Shown: positions 31,892 to 41,515, counted from the first letter of the stretch. The stretch is 48,557 nucleotides of DNA from Streptomyces lacrimifluminis (GCF_014646095.1 NZ_BMMU01000042.1:1-48557); one strand, 5' to 3'. Numbers and translations: made by a program. Notes: generated from the letters alone by a model not told the origin.

Positions 31892-34800
31892 CCGCGCGAG
31901 TTCCTGTAGGCCGCTGGCCAGATCAGCTTGCACCAGGTCGTCTCGTTCGGCTGACGTCAGCCAGTGTGCGGAGGACCCGGCAGGAGTCCGCTCCACCCAC
32001 AGGACCTCGTCGACCGCTTCGGCGACGGCGTGCAGATGGCTGATCACCATGACGAGGCGGTTGCCTCCGGCCTGGGCGCGCAGCACGTCGAGGGCGGAGT
32101 CGAGTGTGGTGGTGTCGAGGGCTGCGAAGCCCTCGTCGAGGAACAGCGAGCCGAGGCTCGACCCGTTGCGGGAGTGCAGTTCGGCGAGCGCCAGGGCCAG
32201 GGCGAGCGATGCAAGGAACTTCTCACCGCCGGACAGCCGGTTCGGGTGGTGGTTGACTCCGGAGCTGCGGCTGACGATGTCGAAGGTGTCGGCGAAGCCG
32301 AATCGTCCCTCGGTCATGTGCTGGAGCAGGTCGCTGGCGACGCCGAGCAGTGCGTGGGTGCGCAGGGTGGTGAGATGGCCCAGGAACTTGGCGTCGACCA
32401 GTTCGGTGCGCAGCACCTCCAGGGCCTCGTAGCGGGCTTTGCCGGCGGCGATGGCGAAGTCCAGGTCGGCGGCCGGTTTGATCGTGTCCAGCGCCTTCTG
32501 CTGTTTCCGGCGCTGCTCGTCGCTCTCTCTGTTGGCGTGTGCGGCCGCGGTGACGAGGGGATGCAGTGCCGATGGCACTGTCAGGTCGGCTGTGGGGGCG
32601 AGGTCCTCGACATCGCGGAGCGCGGCGGCCTGCTCGCCGAGGCTGGTCGCCGCAGTGTCCGCGCGGTCGGTGGCGGTGGTGGCGCGTTCGGTGAGTCGGT
32701 CGTCCAGCATCGAGGTGACCGCGGACAGTTCCCCGACGAACTGCCGGACTTCGGCGATTCCCGGCTCGGCGGGGGCCTGGGGCATCCGGTGACTGTCCGC
32801 GTTGTCGAGGTGGGCAGCCGCCTGGGTTGCGGCATGGGCCCAGGCGTCCAGGTTGCCTCGCAGTTCGTTCAGCGGGCGTTCCAGGTCGGTGCGGGCCTCC
32901 TGGTCGAGGGCGCGCTGCTCGGCGAGTACGGAGGTCTTCTCCGCTCGGGCCGCTTCTCTCCGGTCGAGCAGTTCACGGGCTTCGGCCTGCCGGGCGGTGA
33001 CCGCAGCGGCGGCAGCGGATGCCTCGTCGGCAGTGACGTCGATGGCCTCGTCCGGCAGCATCGCCCGGATGCGGGTGGGAAGCGCTTGGAGGTCTGCGGT
33101 GGTCCTGGCCGCGGCGCGGGCATGCCTCGCGGAGGCTGTCGCCGCGTCGTCGACGGCGCGCCGGTGGGCTTCCTTGCGCCTCTCCAGCGCCGTGTGTTCT
33201 GCCTCGAGGCCGGTGGTGAGGCGGCGCTCTTCGGTTTTCAGGTGCTCGGCGTGATCCTCGGCCGTCTGTTCGCACGCGGCGATGGCGTCGGTGATGGGTG
33301 CGGTGTTCGGCTCGGGACGCTCCTGCGGTTGTGCGGCACCGTCGGTGGTCGGGGTCGACAGGGCTGTGGTGGCCGCGGTCAGTGTCGCCGAAGCTGATTC
33401 CGCCTCGAAGCCTCGGTCGGTTCCGGCGGCCAGGGCCTCGAGGTCCTCGAACGCGCTCACCGCTTCCGCGATGGCCTTGCGTGCCTTTTGCTGTGTGTCC
33501 CGGTGGTCTTTCTCGCGGGTGAGGACCGTCTTCTCGGTCTCGGTCACGGCGGCACGGGCTTCTGCGAGCCGACCCGCTACCGCCTCTCGGGCGGTCTTCG
33601 CCTCGTCGAGCTGTGTTTTCGCCGTAGTCAGCTCGACGGTATCGGTGGTGGAGGCGGGTGCGAAGTCGGCCGGGAGCTGGCGGTGGCATACGAGGCAGTC
33701 GTCGCCCGGCTGCAGTTCGGCGGCGATCGCGGTGGCCCTGTTGCGCAGTCGGTGTGCTTCCAGATGCTTCTCGGCGGCAGCGAGGGCTTTGTCGGCGGCG
33801 GCTGTTGCCGTTTCCCGCGGGCCGAGGTCGCCGCGGGCGGACCGGTGTTCGCTCACTGCGGTGGCCTCGGCGCCCGCGGTGTCGGCGACGCGGCGGGCCG
33901 TCGAGAGGGCTGCGGTCAGTGCGGTGCGGGCGGTGGTGGCGCGGATGCGGATCTCTCTGCTCGCCTGTGAAGCGGCGCGGGCTGCCTCTGTGAGCGGTTT
34001 CGTGTGGGCGACGCGCTCGGCCAGGTCCGCTTCGGCCGTGGTGATGTCCTCGCGTTCGCCTGCGAGTTGTCCGGTGAGTTCGGCGAGCCGGCCGCGCTCG
34101 CTGCGGTGTTCCGTGGCGTGCTCCGCGAGGGTCTGGAGGATCACTGTGGCTTTGGTGAGGGCGCTTGAGCCTTCTCCTTCCGCCTCTGCCGCGGTGATCT
34201 CGTCGGTCAGTTCGCTTTCCTGGGCTCGGGCTTGGGCGTCGCGGTCGTCCAGGGCGTCGCGTCGTGCGGCAATGTCGGCGGCAACGGCTTCGAGTGCGTC
34301 GAGGGCGGTGTCTGCGCCGGTCACCGTGCGCGTCGACAGAGTCGTTCTGGCGGCGGCTGCCTTTTCGGCGGCGGTCCGGGCTTCGGAGATTTCTTTCTGC
34401 AGCCCGGTGATGCGGTCGACGGCGGTGCGGAGGCGTTCGGCGCAGGCTTCGGCCGCGTCGGCGGCGGCGCCGGCTTCCTCGGCGGCCCGCTCGGGGTCGG
34501 CCGGCATGGAATCGCGTTTGGCCCGCGCGTCGACCAGCAGGTCCTTGAGCGCCTCGCGCCGGCGGGCGGCCATCTGCTGGACCGACTCCAGGGACTCGGC
34601 GCCGAAGAGTTCTCTCAGCCGCGCGCTCCGTTCTTTGGGGGCGGCGACAAGGAGACGGTCGAACTTGCCTTGCGGGAGCAGCCCGACACGCAGGAACGTG
34701 TCGTAGCCCATCTGCAGGATCGCCTTGATGCGGAGGTCGACGTCGTTGGCGCCGTCGATCTCCTCTCCGGTGTCGAGGTTCCTCAGATGGTGCCGGGCCG

Positions 34801-35089
34801 CGTTCGGGTTGGTGGCGTGCATGGTGCGATGGATGTGCCAGCGTTGTCCGTTGTGCAGGAAGGTGAGTTCGACGCTCATGGCCTGCGCACCGTCGGCGAT
34901 GAGCTGCCGAGGTTCCTTGGCGTCCCAGGAGCTTTTGCGGAACAGGGCGTAGACGATGGCGTCGAGCATGCTGCTCTTGCCGGCGCCGGTGTTGCCGAGG
35001 GCGGCGACCAGGTTCTTGCCGGTGAAGTCGACGGTGACCGGGGTCGGGTAGCTGCGCAGTCCGATGAGGGACAGTGTCAGGGGTTTCAT
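31889..35089 (-). CDS. sbcC: SbcC/Rad50-like SMC-type ATPase
   Basis: 1066 aa. Starts MKPLTLSLIGLRSYPTPVTV, with Walker A GNTGAGKSSMLDAIVYALF near residue 32-50 and a Q-loop region LLPQGKFDRLL. Long coiled coils flank a zinc hook CLVC at about residue 465. The C-terminus has signature LSGGEKFLASLALALALAEL, Walker B LGSLFLDEGFAALD and H-loop VISHLHAVAE. It pairs with SbcD to cut DNA ends and hairpins. The length and domains are those of a complete SbcC. It overlaps sbcD by ATGA. As a second, plasmid-type copy it may serve defence or replicon end-processing. Confidence 0.9.
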   Translation of the reverse strand: MKPLTLSLIGLRSYPTPVTVDFTGKNLVAALGNTGAGKSSMLDAIVYALFRKSSWDAKEPRQLIADGAQAMSVELTFLHNGQRWHIHRTMHATNPNAARHHLRNLDTGEEIDGANDVDLRIKAILQMGYDTFLRVGLLPQGKFDRLLVAAPKERSARLRELFGAESLESVQQMAARRREALKDLLVDARAKRDSMPADPERAAEEAGAAADAAEACAERLRTAVDRITGLQKEISEARTAAEKAAAARTTLSTRTVTGADTALDALEAVAADIAARRDALDDRDAQARAQESELTDEITAAEAEGEGSSALTKATVILQTLAEHATEHRSERGRLAELTGQLAGEREDITTAEADLAERVAHTKPLTEAARAASQASREIRIRATTARTALTAALSTARRVADTAGAEATAVSEHRSARGDLGPRETATAAADKALAAAEKHLEAHRLRNRATAIAAELQPGDDCLVCHRQLPADFAPASTTDTVELTTAKTQLDEAKTAREAVAGRLAEARAAVTETEKTVLTREKDHRDTQQKARKAIAEAVSAFEDLEALAAGTDRGFEAESASATLTAATTALSTPTTDGAAQPQERPEPNTAPITDAIAACEQTAEDHAEHLKTEERRLTTGLEAEHTALERRKEAHRRAVDDAATASARHARAAARTTADLQALPTRIRAMLPDEAIDVTADEASAAAAAVTARQAEARELLDRREAARAEKTSVLAEQRALDQEARTDLERPLNELRGNLDAWAHAATQAAAHLDNADSHRMPQAPAEPGIAEVRQFVGELSAVTSMLDDRLTERATTATDRADTAATSLGEQAAALRDVEDLAPTADLTVPSALHPLVTAAAHANRESDEQRRKQQKALDTIKPAADLDFAIAAGKARYEALEVLRTELVDAKFLGHLTTLRTHALLGVASDLLQHMTEGRFGFADTFDIVSRSSGVNHHPNRLSGGEKFLASLALALALAELHSRNGSSLGSLFLDEGFAALDTTTLDSALDVLRAQAGGNRLVMVISHLHAVAEAVDEVLWVERTPAGSSAHWLTSAERDDLVQADLASGLQELAR

Positions 35090-36408
35090 CGCGTCGTCTC
35101 CGCACCGAGAGTGTCGATGCCGGGCAACAAGCCTGAGCGGTCGATGGTGTCGAGGGATTGGCCGGCGATGGCCGCGGTCAGCAGGTTCTCCTCGCAGCAC
35201 GGGGCGGGATCGTCGGGGTCGGGTTCGGCCTGCAGATGGGCGAGGGCGGCCATGGCACGGTCCAGGGCCAGGCCGGTGGTGCCGCGGCCGGGCAGGTAGT
35301 CGCGCAGCAGGTCTTCGACATCGGGGAGTTCTCCGGTGGAGGTCTCGCGGTCCAGTACGCGGTCGGCTGCCCCGGTGCGGCGTTCGTCGATGTCGACGAA
35401 CGCCGCCCGCGGCATCATCTTGGCGAGGGTGTCCGGCAGGAACGGGTTGGAGACCTCCACGTTCACCACCGCCTTCACCCAGGCGTCTCCGACACGGCCG
35501 GCGCGTTGGGTGATCTCCTCCAGGGTGCCTTCCAGGTAGATCAGAGGGCGGCCGGCGGTCAGCGGCTCGAAGTCGATGCGGGGCTCGGTGCCTGGGCCGA
35601 CCTCGGCCAGCACCACGCTCTTGGTGTCGCCCCTCTCGCCGAAGTCCATCTGCAGTGGGCTGCCCGCGTAATAGGCCGGGAATACGGCGCGGTCGACGCG
35701 TTGCGGCTTGTGGATGTGGCCAAGGGCGCCGTAGGCGACCTCGGGCAGGTCGGCGGCAGCTGCCGCGTATTCGGAGGCGAGGGAGGTCTTCCGCTCCGAG
35801 TGGGAAGGGGTGGCCCCTTCGACGAACAGGTGGGTGGCGAAGATCAGGACGTCCCGTGCGCCGCGGCCTGCGGCCAGACGGCGGTACACGTCGGCCTGGA
35901 CGATGCGTATCCGCTCGGTGTAGGCCGCGGTTGTCATGCCGGGGTCGGCGAAGTCGTAGGTGAACCGGTTGGGGTGCAGGTAGGGCAGCGCGCCGATACG
36001 CAGTGTCGACTCCCCGCCTCTGGTGGGGTATTCGGCCACGAGCAGCCCGTCGGGGCGGGCGTCGGTGGCGAAGCGGACCCGGACCTCGTCCCCTTCGCGG
36101 GTTCCCATGTCGCTGAGCATGAACTTCAGGAACGCCAGGACGTAGGTGGTGTCGTGGTTGCCGGCGACGACGACCACGGGCGCGATCTCGCCGAGGCGGC
36201 GCAGTGCCTGCGCGGCACGGCGTAGGTCGTCCAGGCCCGGCCGGGAGCTGTCGAACAGGTCGCCACTGTGCACGATCAGGTCGGGGGCGAAGTCGGCGGC
36301 GATGTCGATGATCTCGTCCAGGACGGCGTCGACTTCGGTGTCGCGCCGGTAGCGGCCGATCTGGCGGCCTAGGTGCCAGTCGGAGGTGTGGAACACGCGT
36401 CCCGTCAC
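35086..36408 (-). CDS. sbcD: SbcD/Mre11-like nuclease
   Basis: 440 aa from GTG 36408, preceded by GGAGG with good spacing; longer readings run into the promoter region. Metallophosphoesterase motifs in order: HTSDWHLGR, HSGDLFDSS, VVAGNHDTTY, FATHLF and GALGHIHKPQ, giving all the Mn ligands. The C-terminal ~130 residues include the capping domain and an acidic tail with a CC pair. Mn-dependent exo/endonuclease acting with SbcC. Divergent from the gene at 36544, with which it probably forms one functional island. Confidence 0.9.
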   Translation of the reverse strand: MTGRVFHTSDWHLGRQIGRYRRDTEVDAVLDEIIDIAADFAPDLIVHSGDLFDSSRPGLDDLRRAAQALRRLGEIAPVVVVAGNHDTTYVLAFLKFMLSDMGTREGDEVRVRFATDARPDGLLVAEYPTRGGESTLRIGALPYLHPNRFTYDFADPGMTTAAYTERIRIVQADVYRRLAAGRGARDVLIFATHLFVEGATPSHSERKTSLASEYAAAAADLPEVAYGALGHIHKPQRVDRAVFPAYYAGSPLQMDFGERGDTKSVVLAEVGPGTEPRIDFEPLTAGRPLIYLEGTLEEITQRAGRVGDAWVKAVVNVEVSNPFLPDTLAKMMPRAAFVDIDERRTGAADRVLDRETSTGELPDVEDLLRDYLPGRGTTGLALDRAMAALAHLQAEPDPDDPAPCCEENLLTAAIAGQSLDTIDRSGLLPGIDTLGAETTR

Positions 36409-36507
36409 GGGGTGCCTCCAGGAGAACGGTCTGCGGGGCGGCGCGGGCGGCGCCGCTGCGGCCGGAGGTTCGGTGGCGCCGACTGTACACCGGATCTCAG
36501 GAAGAAT

Positions 36508-36543
36508 TCTGGAAAGCTCTGGAACTCTGGTAGCGTCTGGGGC
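36508..36543 (+). promoter_or_regulatory. Leaderless promoter with phased TCTGG repeats
   Basis: TCTGG occurs at 36508, 36518, 36526 and 36536, spacings of 10, 8 and 10 nt, so all on nearly the same helix face. TAGCGT (36531-36536) makes a plausible -10 that places transcription start at or next to ATG 36544, i.e. a leaderless mRNA. The repeats look like a regulator-binding array. Confidence 0.45.
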
Positions 36544-37386
36544 ATGAGTGATCCGCTGGACGCCTTGGAGAAGAGCATCAGCACCCTGCGCCGCGCGATC
36601 CGCGACGCTTCCACCGCCGGTGACACCGAGCGCGCCGGCGAGCTGCGGATGCAACTGCGCCGCGCCGAGCGGGCCTGGGACGCCCTCGTCGGCGCCGGCG
36701 AACCGGCCGCCCCGCCTCACCCCGTATTGGCAGCGGCTCCGGTCGCGCGGGGGTCGCAGCTCCCGGCGCGCGAGCACGTCCACCGTGCCCTGATGCTGCT
36801 CGGGACGCCGGCCGCCCCCAAGCTGATCGTCGGCGTGCACGAGGCGTTCTTCCCGGGCGATTTGTCGTCGTCCAAGCTCTCCAGTCTGCGCCGGGACGAG
36901 GAGCGCTCCTACCGGTCTAGCCCCGGCGCCCGGCCGTACTACCTGTGCCCGGCGCTGGCGCACGACCTGCTGACGCCGGTGCGGGCGCTCATCACCATCA
37001 GCACCTGGACGCTGGACCAGCGGATGATCGGTCCGCTGTCGCCGCGCGTGGACTTCCTCACCGGCGCGATCCGCATCGCCGAGGCCGTGCGCACCTCGGC
37101 CGAGTCCACGGCCGGCAGGCCCGGTCCTGAGGCGCTGCGGCTGCTGTGGCGCTTCGCGGTGAACATCCCCGACGCCCTGCCGAGGAGCACGGCCGGTCAC
37201 GAGGGCGCGATGGACCCGCAGCAGGTGATCGACGCCGCCGGGGCCGAGTTGGACGTGCATGCCGACGCCGACCACGCCGCCCGGACGGAGGCCGCCCGGC
37301 GGGCACGCAAGTCCCTCAAGGACGACCAGCAGTTGTTCGGCGCGCCCGCGCAGGGCGTCACGCACCTGCGGACGGCCCGGGCCTGA
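36544..37386 (+). CDS. Hypothetical protein, first gene of nuclease-helicase operon
   Basis: 280 aa. The N-terminal ~45 residues form a charged coiled coil (LDALEKSISTLRRAIRD, AGELRMQLRRAERAWDAL), followed by a globular domain with HVHRALMLLGTPAAPKLIVGV, which resembles a winged helix. The C-terminus is basic/Ala-rich. No enzyme motif seen. Probably a regulator or DNA-binding accessory factor of the operon that follows 48 nt later. Confidence 0.55.
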   Translation: MSDPLDALEKSISTLRRAIRDASTAGDTERAGELRMQLRRAERAWDALVGAGEPAAPPHPVLAAAPVARGSQLPAREHVHRALMLLGTPAAPKLIVGVHEAFFPGDLSSSKLSSLRRDEERSYRSSPGARPYYLCPALAHDLLTPVRALITISTWTLDQRMIGPLSPRVDFLTGAIRIAEAVRTSAESTAGRPGPEALRLLWRFAVNIPDALPRSTAGHEGAMDPQQVIDAAGAELDVHADADHAARTEAARRARKSLKDDQQLFGAPAQGVTHLRTARA

Positions 37387-37434
37387 CCCCTGACGCTCAG
37401 CAGTCCCTACTCCCCCGCAAGGATCCACGAGACC

Positions 37435-38574
37435 GTGAATGCACCAGTCGACGAACGCCTCGCCGCGCTTCGCGGATCCGCGAAGCGCCTGGACTACAAC
37501 GCCCGGTCGCTGGCGGCCCTGCAGAACAACCCGCGCTGCACACTGCGGGCACTGCTTGACGCCTCCGGCTCTGACAAGGCCGCAATCGCCGCGCACGCCG
37601 GCCACCCCTCGCCCTTCGGCCAGTCCGTCTTCGCCCTCGCGCGCGGAAACGCCTTCGAGACGATGGTGAAGGACAACGGCTGCGCGGAGCTGGTGCGGGT
37701 CCTGCGCGAGACCCTGCAGCTGACGCTGCCGGAGGTGGGGTACGAGGACCTGAACAACGTCGGCGGCGACGGCCGCGCCGCGGTGCGCCACGACCGCACC
37801 GCACAGGTCCTGCTGCAGGCTGCCCGGGGTGACGGTGACAGCACCTTGTTCGACCATCCGATGCTGCGCCTGCAGGTCGGCGGGCACGAGGCGTTCCTGG
37901 AGCCGGACCTGGTGGCCTTCCGTATCGACGGGCGCTTTCACATCCTGGAGATCAAGAGCTTCCCGATCCTCGACGGGCAGGCCGATCCCACGCAGGTGCG
38001 GGCGGCGACCACCCAGGCGTGCGCGTACATCATCGCGCTGCGCGACCTGCTCGCGCGGGCCGGTATCGACGGGCAGGCCGTGTCCGACACGGTCGTGCTG
38101 GTCGCGCCGAAGGACTTCACCAACCGGCCGACCGCTGCGTTCGTCGATGCCCGCAAGCAGGTGGCCGCGCTGAGCCGCCAACTGTCGCGCATCGAGCGCA
38201 TCGGCGACCTGGTGGACCTGGTACCCGAGGGCCTCACCTTCGATCTCGACCTGGATGAGGAGCAACGGTCCCGGCGCCCAGCCGGGGAACTGGCCGCATC
38301 GCTGGACCGGGTCCTCGTGACCTACCGTCCGGACTGCCTGAACCACTGTGAGATGGCGTTCTACTGCCGCAGCCGTGCCCGCGCGGAGGCCTCGCTGGAT
38401 GTCCTCGGGCCGGTGGTGCGCGAGCAGTTCGGCGGTATCGACACCACGACCATGGTGATGGGGCTGGCCCACGGCGAACTGCAGCCCAGCGAGGCCCAGT
38501 CCGAGATGGCCGACGCCCTGCGGCACGCAGCACGGCTGCGCGCCGAACTGGAAGGTCTCGGAGGTGCGGCGTGA
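37435..38574 (+). CDS. Cas4/AddB-like Fe-S PD-(D/E)xK nuclease
   Basis: 379 aa, GTG start. Nuclease motifs: RGNAFETMV (70-78), EPDLVAFRID with Asp158, and HILEIKSFPI with Glu172 and Lys174. Four cysteines are placed as in Cas4, AddB and Dna2: Cys35 near the N-terminus and Cys301, Cys305, Cys311 (CLNHCEMAFYC) near the C-terminus, enough for a 4Fe-4S cluster. Expected to be a DNA exonuclease working on ends or ssDNA. It overlaps the next gene by GTGA. There is no cas1/cas2 or CRISPR array here, so it is not an adaptation Cas4. Confidence 0.8.
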   Translation: MNAPVDERLAALRGSAKRLDYNARSLAALQNNPRCTLRALLDASGSDKAAIAAHAGHPSPFGQSVFALARGNAFETMVKDNGCAELVRVLRETLQLTLPEVGYEDLNNVGGDGRAAVRHDRTAQVLLQAARGDGDSTLFDHPMLRLQVGGHEAFLEPDLVAFRIDGRFHILEIKSFPILDGQADPTQVRAATTQACAYIIALRDLLARAGIDGQAVSDTVVLVAPKDFTNRPTAAFVDARKQVAALSRQLSRIERIGDLVDLVPEGLTFDLDLDEEQRSRRPAGELAASLDRVLVTYRPDCLNHCEMAFYCRSRARAEASLDVLGPVVREQFGGIDTTTMVMGLAHGELQPSEAQSEMADALRHAARLRAELEGLGGAA

Positions 38575-40082
38575 GCATACTGTCGGCGTTGGCGCATGTT
38601 CAGGCGATGGAGTCGATGCGGGCGGTGCCGCTGACCGAGTACCGGCACCGGCGTCTGTCAGGCCGGCCGCTGGTGATCGTCCCGCTGGCCATGGCCGGAG
38701 AGGCCGGGGCACCCTTGGCCGCGATGGTCGGCTCCTCCAGGAGGACCGGGACGCTGCTGGTCGTGCCGCAGCCCCGCAACCGGGACCAGCGGTTCGCGTT
38801 CGCCGCCGGTCTCGGCCGGATCGTGGTGGACTACATCAATTCCTTCCGTCACAACCGCCGCGGTGAAGACGAGCGTTCCCTGTACACCGACGCGCCGCAG
38901 GTCCTGGTGCCCAACCCCGGCGGCGTCAAGGCCCTGGCCGATCTGGGACGCATGTGCCGCTTCCGCTCGACGTCCGGTCCTCACGCGGTGCCGGATGTCA
39001 TCCCCGAGTTCGGCATGTGGCTGACGTTCCTGGTCGACAGGGCCGAGCAAGCAGGCACCTCCCTTCTGCTGCCCGTCACCGGGATGCTCGCCGAGCACTG
39101 GGCGACCGGCCAGAGCACGCTGGAGGACCAGAACCTCGCCTCCCTGATGGCCTGGATCTCTCCCCCGGCGGGCTTGAGCGTCGAGCAGGCCATGGCCGAG
39201 GCGGAGAACCCGGACGTGTGCCCGCCAGCGGGCCCGACGACCTCCCCCGAGTTCGACAACCGTGACCTGGCGCCGGCGATCAGACGGTTCGACACAGCCC
39301 GCACCCTCGGTGACCCGCGTGCGCTGGCCACCGCCGAGTCCGACCTGCGGGAGCTGATCGCGGGGCAGATCCAGCCCACGTGGCGCATGGTGTGGGAGGC
39401 CATATCGCTGCTGCGCCCCGTGCCCGAGGCGCCGCAGACCGCCAGGCGCTTCGAACGCGATTGCGCGGCCTTCACCCGCTACTCCGACGACCGGGACGCC
39501 GGGGGCCTTCCGCAGCGCAAGCGGGACACCGCGATCGGCGCGGCCCGGAGGCTGAGCCGGCTGGAACGCGCGCTGGCCGACTTCGAGTCCGAGACGGCGT
39601 TCGACGACCGGTTCGTGCGGGCGGACCGGCGCAGCGCCGGGGAGGCGTTCGCCGGGACGGTCGTGGAGACCGAATCCGGCCGGACGGTCACCACGGCCAA
39701 GAACAGGCGGGTTCCGCGACCGCGGGTCACCGTCCGCACCGAGGATCCCGTGCGGCTGGCCGCCGACACGAGGCTGATCAGCCCGTCCATGTCCGCCGGT
39801 CACAAGGCCGTGATCGTCTCCGTCCTTCCCGACGGGGACGCCACACTGGTCATGGTGGAGGTCACGGGCGGAATGGGGCGCTCTGTCGTCCCGAAGCCGG
39901 GCACGGTGCCGGAGCCCGGCCAGAGCATCGACTACCTGCCCGACCCGGGGTGGCGCCCGGAGCCACGATTCCCGGTGTCCGATCACACCCCGTGGACGCA
40001 CAGTGCCGGCCCGGACGGGCCGGACACCGAATCCGCCGTACCCGAGGACGCCGCCGCAGAGGAGTGGGGCAATGACGACTGA
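38571..40082 (+). CDS. Hypothetical protein between nuclease and helicase
   Basis: 503 aa, GTG overlapping the nuclease stop. Features LVIVPLAMAGEAGAPLAAMV and WLTFLVDRAEQAGTSLLLPV near the N-terminus, a middle helical block rich in Arg/Glu (RRLSRLERALADFES), and a C-terminal small beta domain (MSAGHKAVIVSVLPDGDATL). No motif I can name. Its 11-nt overlap with the helicase gene argues that the two proteins act as a complex. Confidence 0.5.
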   Translation: MSILSALAHVQAMESMRAVPLTEYRHRRLSGRPLVIVPLAMAGEAGAPLAAMVGSSRRTGTLLVVPQPRNRDQRFAFAAGLGRIVVDYINSFRHNRRGEDERSLYTDAPQVLVPNPGGVKALADLGRMCRFRSTSGPHAVPDVIPEFGMWLTFLVDRAEQAGTSLLLPVTGMLAEHWATGQSTLEDQNLASLMAWISPPAGLSVEQAMAEAENPDVCPPAGPTTSPEFDNRDLAPAIRRFDTARTLGDPRALATAESDLRELIAGQIQPTWRMVWEAISLLRPVPEAPQTARRFERDCAAFTRYSDDRDAGGLPQRKRDTAIGAARRLSRLERALADFESETAFDDRFVRADRRSAGEAFAGTVVETESGRTVTTAKNRRVPRPRVTVRTEDPVRLAADTRLISPSMSAGHKAVIVSVLPDGDATLVMVEVTGGMGRSVVPKPGTVPEPGQSIDYLPDPGWRPEPRFPVSDHTPWTHSAGPDGPDTESAVPEDAAAEEWGNDD

Positions 40083-41421
40083 CGACACCACCGCGTTCGA
40101 CGCGTCCGCGGCTGCGGGCGCCGCCACCGCAGCAATCCTGGCCGACCTGGCCGACTCCCGACACAGGGCCGTTGTCGTCGACTCCCCTCCGGGCGCCGGC
40201 AAGAGCACCCTGGTGGTCGACGCCGCCCAGGAACTCACGGCGGGCGACGAACGCCCGATCATCGTCGCCCAGACCAACAACCAGGTTGACGACCTGATCG
40301 AGCGGCTCGCCGACAAGCACCCCGACCTTCCCCTCGGCCGTCTGAGCGCGAGCACCTACAGCCCGCCGCAGGCCCTGAGCGAGCTGACGAACATCACGAT
40401 CGGGCGCACCCTGACCGATCTGGCCGGCTGCCGGATCGTCGTCGGCACCGCCGCCAAGTGGGCCACCGTCCACGACGCCACCACGTTCGGCTGGGCGATC
40501 CTGGACGAGGCCTACCAGATGCGCTCGGACATGCTGCTGCAGATCGTCGAGCACTTCGACCGCGGTCTGTTCGTCGGCGACCCGGGCCAGCTGGACCCGT
40601 TCACGATCGTCGGCACCGAGCGCTGGATCGGGCTGCCGCACGACCCGACGCAGAACGGCGTCAGCGTGATGCTGGAACACAACCCCGGTATCCCCGTGCA
40701 CCGGCTGCCGGTGTCCTGGCGCCTGCCCGCCTCGGCCGCACCGACCATCGCCCAGGCGTTTTACCCCTTCAACCGCTTCAGCGCTGGCACCGAAGAGGCC
40801 ACCCGCGCCCTGGAGTTCAGCACCACCGGGTTCGCCCGCACCGACCTGGACGAGACCCTCGCCAAGGCGTTCACCACCGGCTGGGCCCTGCACGAACTGC
40901 CCCGCAGACACGTACCGCGCACCGACAACGAAACCATCCGGACCGCCGCCGATCTCGCCGCCCGGCTGCTGATCCGCGGAGCGGTCGCCACCTGCGAGCG
41001 CTACCCGGACGGACGGCCCCTGGACGCCCGTGACATCGCCATCGGCGTCGCCCACCGCGACCAGGCCGACCTGGTCCGGGCCGCGCTCGCCCGGACCGGG
41101 AACCCCGCCGCGCGGGGCGTGGCGGTGGACACTGCGAACCGGTTGCAGGGCCGCGAGTTCGAAGTCGTCATCGTCGTGCACCCGTTGTCCGGCCGCCGGG
41201 ACGCCACGGCCTTCCATCTGGAGGCCGGGCGGCTGTGTGTCCTCGCCTCCCGTCACCGGCAGGCATGCATCGTCGTCGCCCGCGAAGGAATCACCGACCT
41301 CCTCGACAGCCACCCCTCAATGGACCCGGTGCACCTATCCGTGCGCGCCAAATTCCCAGACGGGTGGGAGGCCAACCAGGTCATGCTGGCCAAACTCGCC
41401 CAACACCGCGTCGCCGCATGA
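40072..41421 (+). CDS. Superfamily 1 DNA helicase
   Basis: 449 aa, ATG 40072. Motif I VVDSPPGAGKSTLV (36-49), motif II WAILDEAYQM near 143-152, motif III FVGDPGQLDPF, an Arg in SWRLP (motif IV-like), motif V VDTANRLQGREFEVVIVV, and motif VI VLASRHRQACIVVAR. It lacks the large 1B/2B insertions of UvrD and is shorter, closer to AAA_12/Dna2-type helicases. Partner of the Fe-S nuclease two genes upstream, an AddAB/Dna2-like split. With divergent sbcCD this makes an end-processing or defence set. Confidence 0.8.
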   Translation: MTTDDTTAFDASAAAGAATAAILADLADSRHRAVVVDSPPGAGKSTLVVDAAQELTAGDERPIIVAQTNNQVDDLIERLADKHPDLPLGRLSASTYSPPQALSELTNITIGRTLTDLAGCRIVVGTAAKWATVHDATTFGWAILDEAYQMRSDMLLQIVEHFDRGLFVGDPGQLDPFTIVGTERWIGLPHDPTQNGVSVMLEHNPGIPVHRLPVSWRLPASAAPTIAQAFYPFNRFSAGTEEATRALEFSTTGFARTDLDETLAKAFTTGWALHELPRRHVPRTDNETIRTAADLAARLLIRGAVATCERYPDGRPLDARDIAIGVAHRDQADLVRAALARTGNPAARGVAVDTANRLQGREFEVVIVVHPLSGRRDATAFHLEAGRLCVLASRHRQACIVVAREGITDLLDSHPSMDPVHLSVRAKFPDGWEANQVMLAKLAQHRVAA

Positions 41422-41515
41422 TGCCCGTGCGACGTCAACGCCCGGGTGCGGGACTTTCCCGCTGAATTCGCAAATTCATTCGTTTTCCCGGGTTTTGTCA
41501 GTGCCGGTTTCTAGA

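Noticed and set aside
37435..38574. CRISPR adaptation cas4
   Set aside because: No repeat array, cas1 or cas2 in the window, and the gene is coupled to a helicase operon.
35086..38712. A 1208-codon minus-strand frame running upstream of sbcD
   Set aside because: Only the part up to 36408 reads as SbcD. The rest is antisense to the nuclease operon and is a by-product of high third-position GC.
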